The notes under the pieces are model-generated. The model had not been told where the DNA came from. It worked only from the letters and a program-made list of their open reading frames with translations, and did no database searches. The translations under genes were made by a program, and so were the position numbers. From the NCBI GenBank assembly GCA_026075535.2, contig AP026545.1, forward strand, positions 8,432,001-8,496,000: a stretch of 64,000 bases of DNA. The letters are read 5' to 3'. Below are positions 45,007 to 55,215 of the stretch, piece after piece. This DNA comes from Tricholoma matsutake. Taxonomy: Eukaryota > Basidiomycota > Agaricomycetes > Agaricales > Tricholomataceae. Position 1 is the stretch's first letter. Every line of letters starts with the position of its first letter.

Positions 45007-46359
45007 ATGTCACTACTCCTCGAATTTGAACACAACATCCTCAAACATGCGAAGTCCATGCCCGAAGTTGGTAAGGCAGAAGATATCGATTTCAAAGTTT
45101 GGGGGCGAGATTTTTGTGAGAAAATGGTGAGTGTCAACGTGTTTTCTGAGATGCCGTTAGATGCTAACGACTTTTCATAGTATGAATACAACAATCTCGC
45201 AGACGATGTCGAGGAATCCCGTTTGCAGGCCGTTCAAAAAGTCGTGGACGAAGTATTTGATCTGTACACTCCTCTGGCACCTCGGGAGTGGCTTTCCTGG
45301 GGCGCTGAGGCTCTATTCCAGGACCTAGCCAACGAGGTCAAACAAGAGGAGGAAGAGGCCAGGGTTGCTCAGGCAAAGGCTGAGGCAGAAGCAGCAGAGG
45401 CAAAAGCGATGGAGGAAGTGGCAGAGGTGGAGGCAAAGCTTTGGGAGGAGGCGGAAGCATTTCGGCACAAGGCAGCGGCAGCAAAAGCTGCCAAGCTCGA
45501 TGAATGACAGAAGGCTCTCAAGTCCACCCAAGCCATTCTCATTGCTGAGGTTCAGGCAAAAACAATATCGAAGGAAGATCTGAAGAGGTGAAATTTAGCA
45601 TTGCAGGCAGAAAGTGAGGCGATTCAGGTAGCAGAAATTGGGGAGGAGGATCAGGAGGTGAGTGAAGACCCAGTCATTCTCCTGGGCACCCAAAAGTGGC
45701 AGGCGATGGAGGAGGACTTCAATGAAGACGATGACTATGATGGCGAACAAGGAATCACTGCTAAACAAGCAAGATTCGAGGAGGGGGGACTTCTCAAGTT
45801 TGAAGGACCAGTAAGTCATACGAAAAGTTTCGCAGGGATTTCAAAACTAACAAAATGCCTGTAGTGTGATCGATGCTCTGGCTTCAAGAGCTGGCCCATG
45901 TGCATCATGGACAAAGGAGCGGCGAAGTGCCGCAAATGCATGCAAGAAGCACAAGGGTAGCTATTGGGAGGGTGTTTCAAGGTGGGGGGTTCATAAGGTG
46001 AAAGGAAAGAAGGCTGTAGGGAGTCATGAGGGAAAGGTTTCAGAGCATCCGAAACCAGGTAAGCCACTGATCAATGTCTTTTCAAAGCATCCGTTAACAT
46101 TTTGTAGTGTATAGTACCTCGAATTCAAGTCGTCAGGCCTTCATTAGCACCAGAGGCAGGGCCTTCGAGGTCGCAGGGTCAGTCGAAGTCAGACAGGAAA
46201 GGGAAGGGGGGGGGAATTCGAGATGGCGATGAGGGCGTGTTGGGCATAGAGCAGCGCTGACAAATAATTTCAGAGGAGATGGCGAAGAAAAAGCTGCAGC
46301 GTCGTATGCTGGATCAGGAGATAATGGCACTGGGTAAGATGTTGGACAAAGAAGAGTAA
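45007..46359 (+). pseudogene. Spliced coiled-coil plus Cys-cluster gene, antisense inside element N
   Basis: Exons by eye: 45007-45126, 45181-45810, 45865-46058, then 46108 onward, ending EMAKKKLQRRMLDQEIMALG and KMLDKEE before TAA 46357-46359. Introns are GT-AG with CTAAC-type branch sites. Exon 2 begins YEYNNLADDVEESRLQ and has PLAPREWLSWGAEA, then a long Ala/Glu/Lys coiled coil. Exon 3 carries CDRCSGFKSWPMC and KCRKCMQ, a Cys cluster, followed by YWEGVSR and a Lys-rich tail. Two in-frame TGA codons (45505, 45588) and a one-base shift near 45955 break it. Similar uncharacterised proteins, as I recall, occur in other Agaricomycetes. It lies between element N's pol C-terminus and its polypurine tract, on the opposite strand to pol. 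Function unknown; binding of nucleic acid or protein is a guess. Confidence 0.65.
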
Positions 46360-46666
46360 AAGTTCGTTGTTTGTGTTTTTCACTATGTTTTTCGCTATTT
46401 TCGTATAATATATTCGTGCTTTGTCGAACAGGAAACAGAAGATATAAGAAATAAGTAGAGTAAAAGAAATATCTGAACATTTTTCGAGATGAAATTCATT
46501 GCTGAAACTTGTTGTTGTAAGTGTTCTGAGCACATTGTAAGAGAAAATGAAAGGAAATGACATTACAAAGTAAGGGAAAGGCTCAGTAAATCATCATGGC
46601 CAAAAAACCCTTTTGGAGGTTGCGCAACCACACTATAATGCGATATCATGACTTGTATGATACACT

Positions 46667-47089
46667 TAGTGAATAGCAGGGGTTACCCGGGGGTAAGTGA
46701 CAGATATGGGGGTAATCAGCATGTAGTAGCCTTTGTTTTTGTGATTCTAATGCACTAATCTTTATACCAAATGGTCAAGAATTGGCCTAGATATGCTCAT
46801 TCTAAATTTTAGCACCATAGCACAATATCTGATCTCACCCTGCTCCAATCTTTCCAAAAAGGTCACCCCAAAACTCCAAAACCTCGGATTTTGGATAATA
46901 TTTTGGAAAGATTGGGCAGGGTGAGATCAGATGTTGTGCTATGGTGCTAAAATTTAGAATGAGCATATCTAGGCCAATTCTTGACCATTTGGTATAAAAA
47001 TTAGTGCATTAGAATCACAAAAACAAAGGCTACATGCTGATTACCCCCATACCCGTCACTTACCCGCGGGTAACCCCTGCTATTCACTA
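46667..47089. mobile_element. Foldback hAT-type MITE with 8-bp TSD
   Basis: Arms of about 200 nt are nearly perfect inverted repeats, beginning TAGTGAATAGCAGGGGTTACC and ending with its complement. The loop is only a few tens of bases. It is flanked by the perfect duplication GATACACT (46659-46666, 47090-47097). The TAGTG start and 8-bp duplication fit hAT. It is inserted in the post-pol region of element N. Confidence 0.9.
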
Positions 47090-47109
47090 GATACACTAAG
47101 AGAAATCAA

Positions 47110-47290
47110 AATCATAGGTAAGTAATTGCGAACAAAAGAAAGAGAATAGTTAATTGTCTTTGAGGAGTGGAATGTCATCAGGAATATCTTCATCGATGTC
47201 CAAAGTTTGTCGAAGTGTTTCGAGACATGCTGAGTCGATGTCGAGGAAGTTCGGAGGGAGTGGAATTGATTTTCAAGCTAAGTAACAAAG
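47110..47290 (-). pseudogene. Pol C-terminus of element N
   Basis: On the minus strand the 47160-47285 segment encodes INSTPSELL-type sequence matching the C-terminal tail of element M's pol at 48890-48990 (KIDSPSSELLQYQ). Both are followed by the shared post-pol block with AAAGGCTCAG (46572 and 48724). This places N in the same family as M. The right edge at about 47300 is a junction with chromovirus sequence. Confidence 0.65.
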
Positions 47291-47329
47291 TAGACGAAAG
47301 GCTGTGATTGATAAAAGGAGGCATGGTGT

Positions 47330-48240
47330 TGGGATAATGCAAAACAGGAGGTGTTTGAAAAGCTTAAGGAGATGGTCACTTCTGCTCCCATTCTTACCTT
47401 TGCTGACAATTCATGCCCTTTTTGTGTAGAAGCCGATTGTTAATGCGTTCCTTGATAAATTTGCCAGGAATACTTCGAGGGGTGAATTGTCTGTTTGGAA
47501 GTACAATCTTTCCCTCCAAGATAATCAGGCTGAGGTACTCGATCTTGGTCTTCTCAAACTCACACTTGTCCTGACAAAGCTCAACATCCATTGGGGTTAC
47601 AATAATGTGAGGATAAAGGAGGGAGATGAGATGAAGGCAGCCTTTCGTACCAACTGTGGTCTTTTTGAACAGCTCCTCCTCATGTTCTTTGGCCTTACTA
47701 ATAGTCCTGCCACCTTTCAGACCATGATGAATGACATCTTCCATGACCTCATGCTCGAAGGTGTTGTTTGTATCTATCTCAATGACATCCTCATCTTCAC
47801 TTGCACAGTTGAAGAGCACCATCACATCATGCACCTCATCCTAGAACAACTTCGATGGTACAAACTCTGCACTCAGTACATAGATTCTGGAAAGTGTTGG
47901 CAAAAGGATTCACAAGGAGCCCACAAGATTGTCGCTATCCTGGAATGCTGCCTCAACATTATTTGAGCTGCTCATGATGATATTGGGCACAAGATGATAT
48001 TCGCTATGAAAACCCTCGTCGCACTCCGATTTTGGTGGCCCAATATGAAAGCCAACATTGCATGGTACATTTGTTCTTGTCACCTATGCCAACTTTGACA
48101 AACCCCAAATCTGCTTATTCTGCCCACAGTGGCAACACCAGCACCACTTTTTGGCAAAGTCTACATCAACACGATGCAAATGCCCCCATTATCCCAATGA
48201 TCCATATCCACTCAATGACATTCACAACACAGCAAAATTC
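47330..48240 (+). pseudogene. Chimeric pol: chromovirus RT joined to family M integrase N-terminus
   Basis: 47340-47440 reads VFEKLKEMVTSAPILTFAD, the start of a chromovirus RNase H. 47486-47850 is RT (LTKLNIHWGYNNVRIKEGDE, MFFGLTNSPATFQTMMNDIF, catalytic box IYLNDILIF with the first Asp changed to Asn). At about 47865 the same frame becomes family M sequence (QYIDSGKCWQKDSQGAHK, then AAHDDIGHKM, FWWPNMKANIAWYICSCHLC and PPTVATPAPLFGKVYINTM), the integrase HHCC domain. The RNase H start preceding RT is also out of order. Confidence 0.8.
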
Positions 48241-48249
48241 ATACTAGCA

Positions 48250-48540
48250 GGCTCTAACGCATCGAACTCGGTAATCCACCAATCAACTTCCTCATTGCAC
48301 TCGACATTGAACATCGGAAATACAGTCACCTCATCACCCAGAACTATTATGATCAAAGCTGAAGATTTAAATGCAATGTTTGAACAATTTGCTAGCACCA
48401 TCGCTACGTATATCGCAGGTACTAAATCTCCTCATGCTAATGCAGCAGACAGACAGGCACACATTGACACACTTCTTTGCATATTTGCGGTTTATCAGGA
48501 CATTTTATCCCTGACTGTTTGGTTTGTCAGTCGTACTTGA
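48250..48540 (+). pseudogene. Gag C-terminal fragment of a Ty3/gypsy element
   Basis: The frame contains TIMIKAEDLNAMFEQFASTI and ATYIAG, a helix found in the linker before the Gag knuckle in several Agaricomycete gypsy elements (recall). No knuckle follows; the frame stops at the junction with element M's post-pol block near 48540. Confidence 0.5.
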
Positions 48541-48889
48541 ATGAAGGAAAGTGTAAGCAAAATTATTGTTTTTTTTGTTGTGTCTGAGCAAGATAAGTTT
48601 GAAATGAGAAATATCGTGTATGCTCAAAGCCAAGAAATGTAAGACAAATGTGAAAAGAAACATAGGAGAGCAAAAGAAAAAGAAAGTAAGACAGATGATT
48701 TATCAAAATGAGTCATAGGGGAAAGGCTCAGAACTTCTTCATAGCCGAAAAACCCTGTTGAGCTTGCACAAACACGTTTCGAACGATATCACGACCTGTA
48801 ATAGTACACTGTTATAAGATTGAGAGTTTGTTTCAATATTGTGAGTAAGAAAAATAAAATAAAAATGCTCTATTCATCTTTGTCGAGGT

Positions 48890-50201
48890 CCGGAATACCT
48901 TTGTCGATGTCTCCATCGACATCCAATGTTGTTTGAAGTTGTTCGAGCTGACAATCATTGATATTGAAGAAGTTCGGAGGAAGGGGAATCAATTTTTGTG
49001 CTAGATAGGGTCAAACTCAGAAAGCAGCTATTGGTCAATGAAGAACTGAGCCATCGAGCTCACAAAGAATATAAGCGCCACTGTAGTTTCATGCAATAAC
49101 AATGAGTGGGCCAAGATATCAAACTCGCATTTTTCGATTAAGGGCTTTCTCGATCTGTGTGTTTTGCATGAGTACGAGGTCACCTTTTTCGAAATTGTAG
49201 TCTCAAATCATTCACTTGTGCACTTCTTCAAAGCGTTTCGCAGCTTCTCATCGAGTGGTGTGGACTCTAGAGTAGAGTACTTTGAGATTGGTCGAGCATT
49301 TCTGTAGTGCGATAGCGCGTCAGGCGATGAGATCAGTGGAGGAAAGTATCGAGTCGGGTGGTGGCTGTAGATATGTTGCTTCTGAGATGTCGAGAGGGAT
49401 GAGTGGATGAGAACCTGTGATCGCAAAATAGGGCGAACAGCCCATTTGTTTTCGAACTGTTACCCATTCTGCCCAAAAGACCAAGTAGGTCCCAACCAAC
49501 CATCGAGTTTGATTGCCATCGACGGCCTTGTAGAGTGGCTGTCGTACATCGAAGTGGGCTTGTTTGACGAGGCCGTTGGCATGAGAATTGTAGCCACTTA
49601 TCTGAATGTGATTGATATGATAGCACTTCGACAAGTATTCGAGAGCAGCAAGAAATGCTGGGCCATTGTCAGTAATGATCTTATAAAGCGAGCCCCATCG
49701 ACAAATGATTTCTTTGAAGATCCAATTGCTGATGGTCTTCACTGTTTAATTGCAAAGCATCCTGAATTCTGGCCAGTATGATATCGAACATCGACCTTGT
49801 ACTATATAGCGATATCTGCCAGAAGATGGGATGTGCATTGTGTTGATGTAGACTTTTCCAAATAGAGGGGCGGGGGTGGCAACAATTGGTGGAATAAGGA
49901 GATTTCAAGTTTGTCGCAACTGACAGTAATGGCATGTCTGGATGTACCATGCAATATTGGCTTTCAGGTTGGGCCACCAGAATTGTAGGGCGACGTGAGA
50001 CTTCATGGTGAAGATCATTTTGTGTCCGATATGGTCGTGCAATGACTGGATAATATTGATGTGATGTTCTGGAACCACGTGTTCTCCATGATGATCTTTT
50101 TGCCATAGTTTTCCAGAATCTATGAAGAACTCGGTGCAATATTGCATGAAGGTAGCGTACTCAGTGTCTGATTGATTTGGGGGTCCATATCGTCTAACCA
50201 T
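48890..50201 (-). pseudogene. Integrase of element M
   Basis: Reads FFIDSGKLWQKDHHGEH, then LHDHIGHKMIFTMKSHVALQ, FWWPNLKANIAWYIQTCHYC (HHCC domain). The core has ICRWGSLYKIITDNGPAF (second Asp present) and the motif usually VVERxHFD reads GLVKQAHFD, so the catalytic Glu is replaced by Lys. The C-terminus has MGCSPYFAITGSHPLIPLDI and KIDSPSSELL. Several frameshifts split the frame (50201-49905, 49742-49320, below 49320). Confidence 0.85.
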
Positions 50202-52395
50202 CTATGAACGAGCAGTAATCGTTCATCTTCTTTCTTTGCTTTGTCCAATCGAGGTATGTCTTCATATGAAACATCCTCCCCCTTACTGAAATCTGAGGCT
50301 TGGGCGAAAGTTGGATATGTCGCATGAGAGGGGAAAGGTCGAATCGAAACTGGGTTGATTTGGTGAACAAAACCATGTAGTTTGTCAATCCAGTTGCTGA
50401 ATTCTTCTTCTACTTCAATATCGTCGTCTTTGGTTTGTCGAGGACATTGCAAAAGACTGTCCGGCCCATGGTGCATACCTGCAACATGAACTAGTGGGAA
50501 GTGGAACATTAGAATTGAAACAATCCATCGGTTGATGCTAGCGCTAGGCACGATATCGGGATTTGAGAGCATGCCTTTGATATACCTCACACCGACCTCA
50601 ATGATAAGGTTTTGCACCCCTATCAAATATAATTGAAGTGCACCAAGAGCTTGATATAGACCATAAAGTTTGAATTTTGGTTGCGAGAACTGGGATTCGC
50701 AGTCGTTGAGTGTGATCAAGCCGAATCGACTGTAGTATCATTTTCAAGGGTTATCGCAGTCGCATTGCGCTAGGAAATAGCCGATCACGATGCTCGATGT
50801 GTCAACTGTGAGGATGACTGGGGCGTTCAAGGTATAGTCGATTGCTCGAATTGCTGGCGAGTTTAGGAGTGCTTGCTTGAGATCTTCTTGCACTGCTACC
50901 TGAGATGGGCCAAATTTGAAGGGTACATCTTTTTGAGTAAGGTTGATTAGCGCAGCTGCTCAATGTGCGAAACTCTGTATAAAAATTTGACAAACTCCAA
51001 TCATTCCTAAGAATGCCTTAACTTCTGTGAGTGTACAACACAGACCCCACTTCTGAATCTTATCAATACATGTCGGATCAGCCATTTGACCTTGAATATT
51101 GCATTGATGACCTAAATCAGTTATTTCGGGGACACAAGCAAATAACTTTGGTCCTGAGAACATCCCACCACAATACTTCATGCGCTGGATGATGCGATTC
51201 AGGTTCTCGAAATGCTCCCATACGAATTGTCGAATGCCTGAGTTGTCGGTGATTGTTTCGTAAGACCCCCCAATTGTTTGATATTCCGATTTCGGACCCT
51301 TCACTGGTGTGTCGTCAATATAAGGGATCATGATATGAGGGACTTTGGGTTGTAGGATGAAAGTGACCTCGTTGTGTAAGATCGGAACTGAGTTCGTCCA
51401 ACCCATCGGTAGGGTGACAATTTGAAGTGCACTGAATGGGGTCTGGAAAGTCATTAGATCTTGAGAAGATTCAGCTATGAGCCTTTTGTCGAATGCAACA
51501 TATAAATCCAACATCCCACCACAAGCACATCCTCCAAACTGTTTGGCTAAATGCTCGGGGATCGGGATGACACCTGAGTGCTGAATCATAACTTGGTTTA
51601 GTGGCTTGAGACTGTGGACTATTTGGAGCAATTTTGCATCTTTATTCACAATGCAAAACCATTGCAATTGGTATGACGAGTTTGATGACTCATAGACTCC
51701 TGCTTCAATCTTCTTTTTCAGCATTTTGCAGATCTGTTCATACAAACCAGGTGGTCTGGGGATATTGCATTCGACCCAAGGAGTGTGAGGGACAACTGGG
51801 AACTCAATAGGGGGGAAGAAATCTGGTCAAAACCTTCCTCATTTGTTTTTGGTCCATGTGAACCCCACTTGTTGGTTTCAAATGAAGTCATGCATGAGAT
51901 CTCGTTCTTGAGGCGATAGAAAATCACCTGGATGATTTTGATCGATCATGTTTTTGTGTTCAAGGTTATATCGAGGAGTTGGTTTGAATATTGGAGGATT
52001 GGGATTTAGTGGAGGCATGTCTTTGAGGGGATCGCCCTCAATGTGTCGAATAATTCGAAATTGATCAGGTAGTTCAGCCACGATTGGACAGACCTTCTGT
52101 GCGACTGGTTTATACTTCTTCTTCGTCGATAAATAACTAGACTGGCGATTGTCGGAAATAATGAAGGGGAAACATACAATGAAGAGGTTTGCATAGGTAT
52201 GAACACCATCGAGGTGTTTCGAGGAACGTGGAACTCGTTGCATGCAGATAAATATAGGTCAGAAAGCATTGCAGATAATTCTTCAGAGGAGTCGATTTTG
52301 GGGATATTTGCAGTGTGTTCAATAAATATAGAGGAGTCAGAAGAGTCAAACAAAATAATGAAAGCGCACTGTTCCGAAATTTCATTCTCTAACAC
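50202..52395 (-). pseudogene. RT and RNase H of element M
   Basis: 52243-51878 is the N-terminal linker (FRIIRHIEGDPLKDMPPL, HPGDFLSPQERDLMHDFI). 51745-50960 is RT with YESSNSSYQLQWFCIVNKDA, MLDLYVAFDKRLIAESS, TLPMGWTNSVPI and an intact YIDD box. RNase H follows (VDTSS near 50790, LNDCESQFSQPKFKLYGLYQ and HGPDSLL in 50719-50120). Stops occur in the 50950-50720 gap. The 22-nt polypurine match lies in the linker after RNase H. Confidence 0.86.
50272..50293 (-). promoter_or_regulatory. Internal polypurine tract in pol (candidate cPPT)
   Basis: Minus strand TTTCAGTAAGGGGGAGGATG, identical over 22 nt to the tract bordering element N's 3' LTR (44850-44871). Here it encodes FSKGED in frame within pol. 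Confidence 0.45.
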
Positions 52396-52499
52396 TGAAA
52401 ATCCTCATGAACAACTTTTCGACGACAGTGCAATCTAGGGATCGAGGGAATGGTAGCAGTTTGAGTTGAGTTCGGATCGCATATTGTGATCATTTGGGC

Positions 52500-53655
52500 T
52501 TCATTCTGGTAATTTCTAATGACGCTTTCCATTGAGACGTCAAATGGTCATCTGAGTAGAATATTATAATCTGGGTCCCAAATAACATGTATCTGCATGT
52601 ATAGGGTGATTCCGCCAAGATCACAGGGCATGTTGCATGCTAAATAAGTGTTTTGTCCACAGTGCTGTTGGCAGACTACATTGGAAGCCGAATCGAGGAG
52701 TCATATGCTAGACCGAGTTCGTGACAGACATCTTCGGCCATCAATATGATCGAGGAACTGGGATCAACGATGCTTTCTACCTGGTTGTTACCCTGAACAT
52801 CCATAATAACTGATCTAATTGAGGAAGTTTCTTTAGCGATGACAAATGGCTGAGGGATTTCACCGGGTTGAAGACTGCTAACATAGGTCTCATACAGGTC
52901 AGGCACAATAATCGCATTGGGACTGAACATGTTTGTGGTGTTGTTTCCAGTTTGTGGTACTCGTTTTGGTGTGACCTGTTCTCTCCATTTCGTTCGAACC
53001 TTGGGTGAAAGTGATAGTTCTTCTGATGTAAGTGTGATGATTGGCATCTTCATTGAGCGCAAAAAGATATCGTGGGCAATTTTCTCATTCTGTACTGGTG
53101 CCTGTGTTGCATATGATGGTCCGTCTTTCTCCTTACCCTTCGATGCGCCAGTGAAGTTCCTTTTGTGTGGTGGTAAATAGGCATTCTCCCTGACTGATGC
53201 GTAAGGGTGTACTGAGGTTTGTGTTGGGGGTATGGTGGTCAATGGTGAAGTGGTCGATGCGGGAGAGGTCGATGTCAATGTCAATGTTGAAGTCGAAGGG
53301 TTGACCATTGTCGATGAAGATGTTGATGGTGCTGGTACTGGGGCAGTAGATGTTGAAGATGCAGGGATGGGGATTGTCGTGGGTGGAACTGGACTTCAAA
53401 CCTCTTTGTTTGGACGTGAAAATGGTCGACCACTTGGAAGTGTGAATATCTCTTGCTCAAGAGCTGCTATTCTATCTTTGGAGTCAGCTGTCAATGTTGA
53501 GTTATGATAAATTCCTTTTGTTTCTGATCCCGATGTATAAACTGCATTGGACTCTGGTATCAAAGTGATTGCAGCCGAGGTTGAATTATTCAAAGTTGAA
53601 AGTGCTGATGGTGCGATGCTGAATAAAAGTGTGGCTGCTGGTCTTGCGTCTGGGT
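52500..53655 (-). pseudogene. Gag tail and protease of element M
   Basis: 53655-53400 is the Gag C-terminal tail (DSKDRIAALEQEIFTLPSGR). 53308-52676 runs through a Ser/Thr/Pro-rich linker into a protease-like segment whose active-site loop reads SIVDPSSSIILMAEDVCHEL; this family typically has D-P/S-G there, so Gly is lost. It continues in another frame with MPCDLGGITLYMQIHVIW and PFDVSMESVIRN at about 52500-52640. Confidence 0.8.
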
Positions 53656-55215
53656 TCCATGTCCACAAATATCACGAGTTTGCAGATGTTTTTAATAAAC
53701 AAAAAGCCAACACCCTTCCCCCACACTGTCCCTATGACCTCAAGATAGAGACGGAGGATAATGCTCCCCCACCTCCAGGTTGCATGTACTCCCTCTCTCC
53801 CTCTGAGCTTGAGGCCCTCCAAATATTTTTTGAAGAAAATGTTCACTCAGGCTTCATCCACCCCTCCAAATCCCCTCACAGCGCTCCTATACTCTTTGTC
53901 AAGAAAAAGGATGGGAGTCTCTGACTTTGCGTCGACTACTGGGGACTCAACCACATCTCAAAGAAGGACCGCTACCCACTTCCTCTAATCTAGGATCTCC
54001 TGGACTCTCCGGGAACGGTGCGCCTGTTCACCAAAATCGACCTCCAGCATGCCTATCACTTAGTCCACATTGCTGAGGGAGATGAATGGAAAACCACTTT
54101 CTGCATGCGCTATGGTTCTTTCAAATGGCTGGTGGTTCCTTTTGGACTCACCAATGCACCTGCTGCCTTCCAGTGCCTCATGAACAACATCTTCAGTGAC
54201 CTATTAGATGTCAGCATCATTGTCTACCTCGACGATATCCTAATCTACTCCAATGACATGAGTTGACATAAGGCTCACGTCAAGGAAGTTCTCCAGAGAC
54301 TCCGGAAAAATGGGCTTTATGCTGCTCTGCAGAGATATGAGTTCCATAAAGACAGTGTGGAATACTTGGGGTTCATCCTCTCTCCAGATGGGCTCTGGAT
54401 GTCTGAAGATAAAGTCAAAACCATCCTCGACTGGCCCGAACCTCAAAAGGTTAAGGATATCCACAATCCTTCCTTGGATTCTGCAACTTCATCCATGGAT
54501 ATTCTGACATTGTCATCCCTCTCACCAGACTCACCCAGAAGCACATGCCTTGGGACTTTGGCAAGAAATATCAAGAAGCATTCAACAAATTGAAAGAAGA
54601 ATTCACTCATGCCCCAATACTTGCTCAATGGCTACCAGACTCCCACATTATCCTGGAGATAGATGCCTCAGACTACGCCTTAGCAGCTATCCTTTCCATC
54701 TATACCCTGGATGGAGAGATCCACCCGATTGCATTCTACTCCTGTTCCTTCAACCCGGCTGAATTGAACTATGACACCCATGACAAGGAACTTCTGGTGA
54801 TCTTCGAAGCTTTCAAACACTGGCGACAGTACCTCGAAGGTTCCGGAAATCCAGTAGATGTGGTCATGGATCACAAAAACTTGGAATACTTCAGTACCAT
54901 GAAGCTCCTTACTCGTTGTCGAGCTCGGTGGTCAGAATACCTCTCACAGTTCCACCTTCCGCCCTGGTAAGCTGGGGGCTAAACCCAATGTGCTCACTAG
55001 ATGCTGGGACATCTACTGCAAAGGGGGAAATAGCAACTTCACCTTGGTAAATCCAAGCAACTTCCATCCAGTCTTTACTCAAGAACAACTCACATCCTCC
55101 CTCCGAGCCACTTTCCTTGCTACTCCTATCATCCATCAAGCTGTTCTCATGGATGTTGAAAAACTCCACAACGATATCCGATCTTCACTCCCTCTTGATC
55201 CCATCTCCTCCTCAC
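53655..55215 (+). pseudogene. Chromovirus pol cassette 1: RT and RNase H
   Basis: KYHEFADVFNKQKANTLPPH opens the cassette. RT motifs are [20 protein letters not shown] and YLDDILIYS (intact). RNase H is LEIDASDYALAAIL and DTHDKELLVIFEAFKHWRQY, then MDHKNLEYF. The post-RNase H linker TRCWDIYCKGGNSNF and FHPVFTQEQLTSSLRATFL reaches about 55210. Stops at 53922, 53991, 54264 and 54968 inactivate it. No LTR lies at the left edge, which joins element M's Gag tail directly. Confidence 0.87.
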
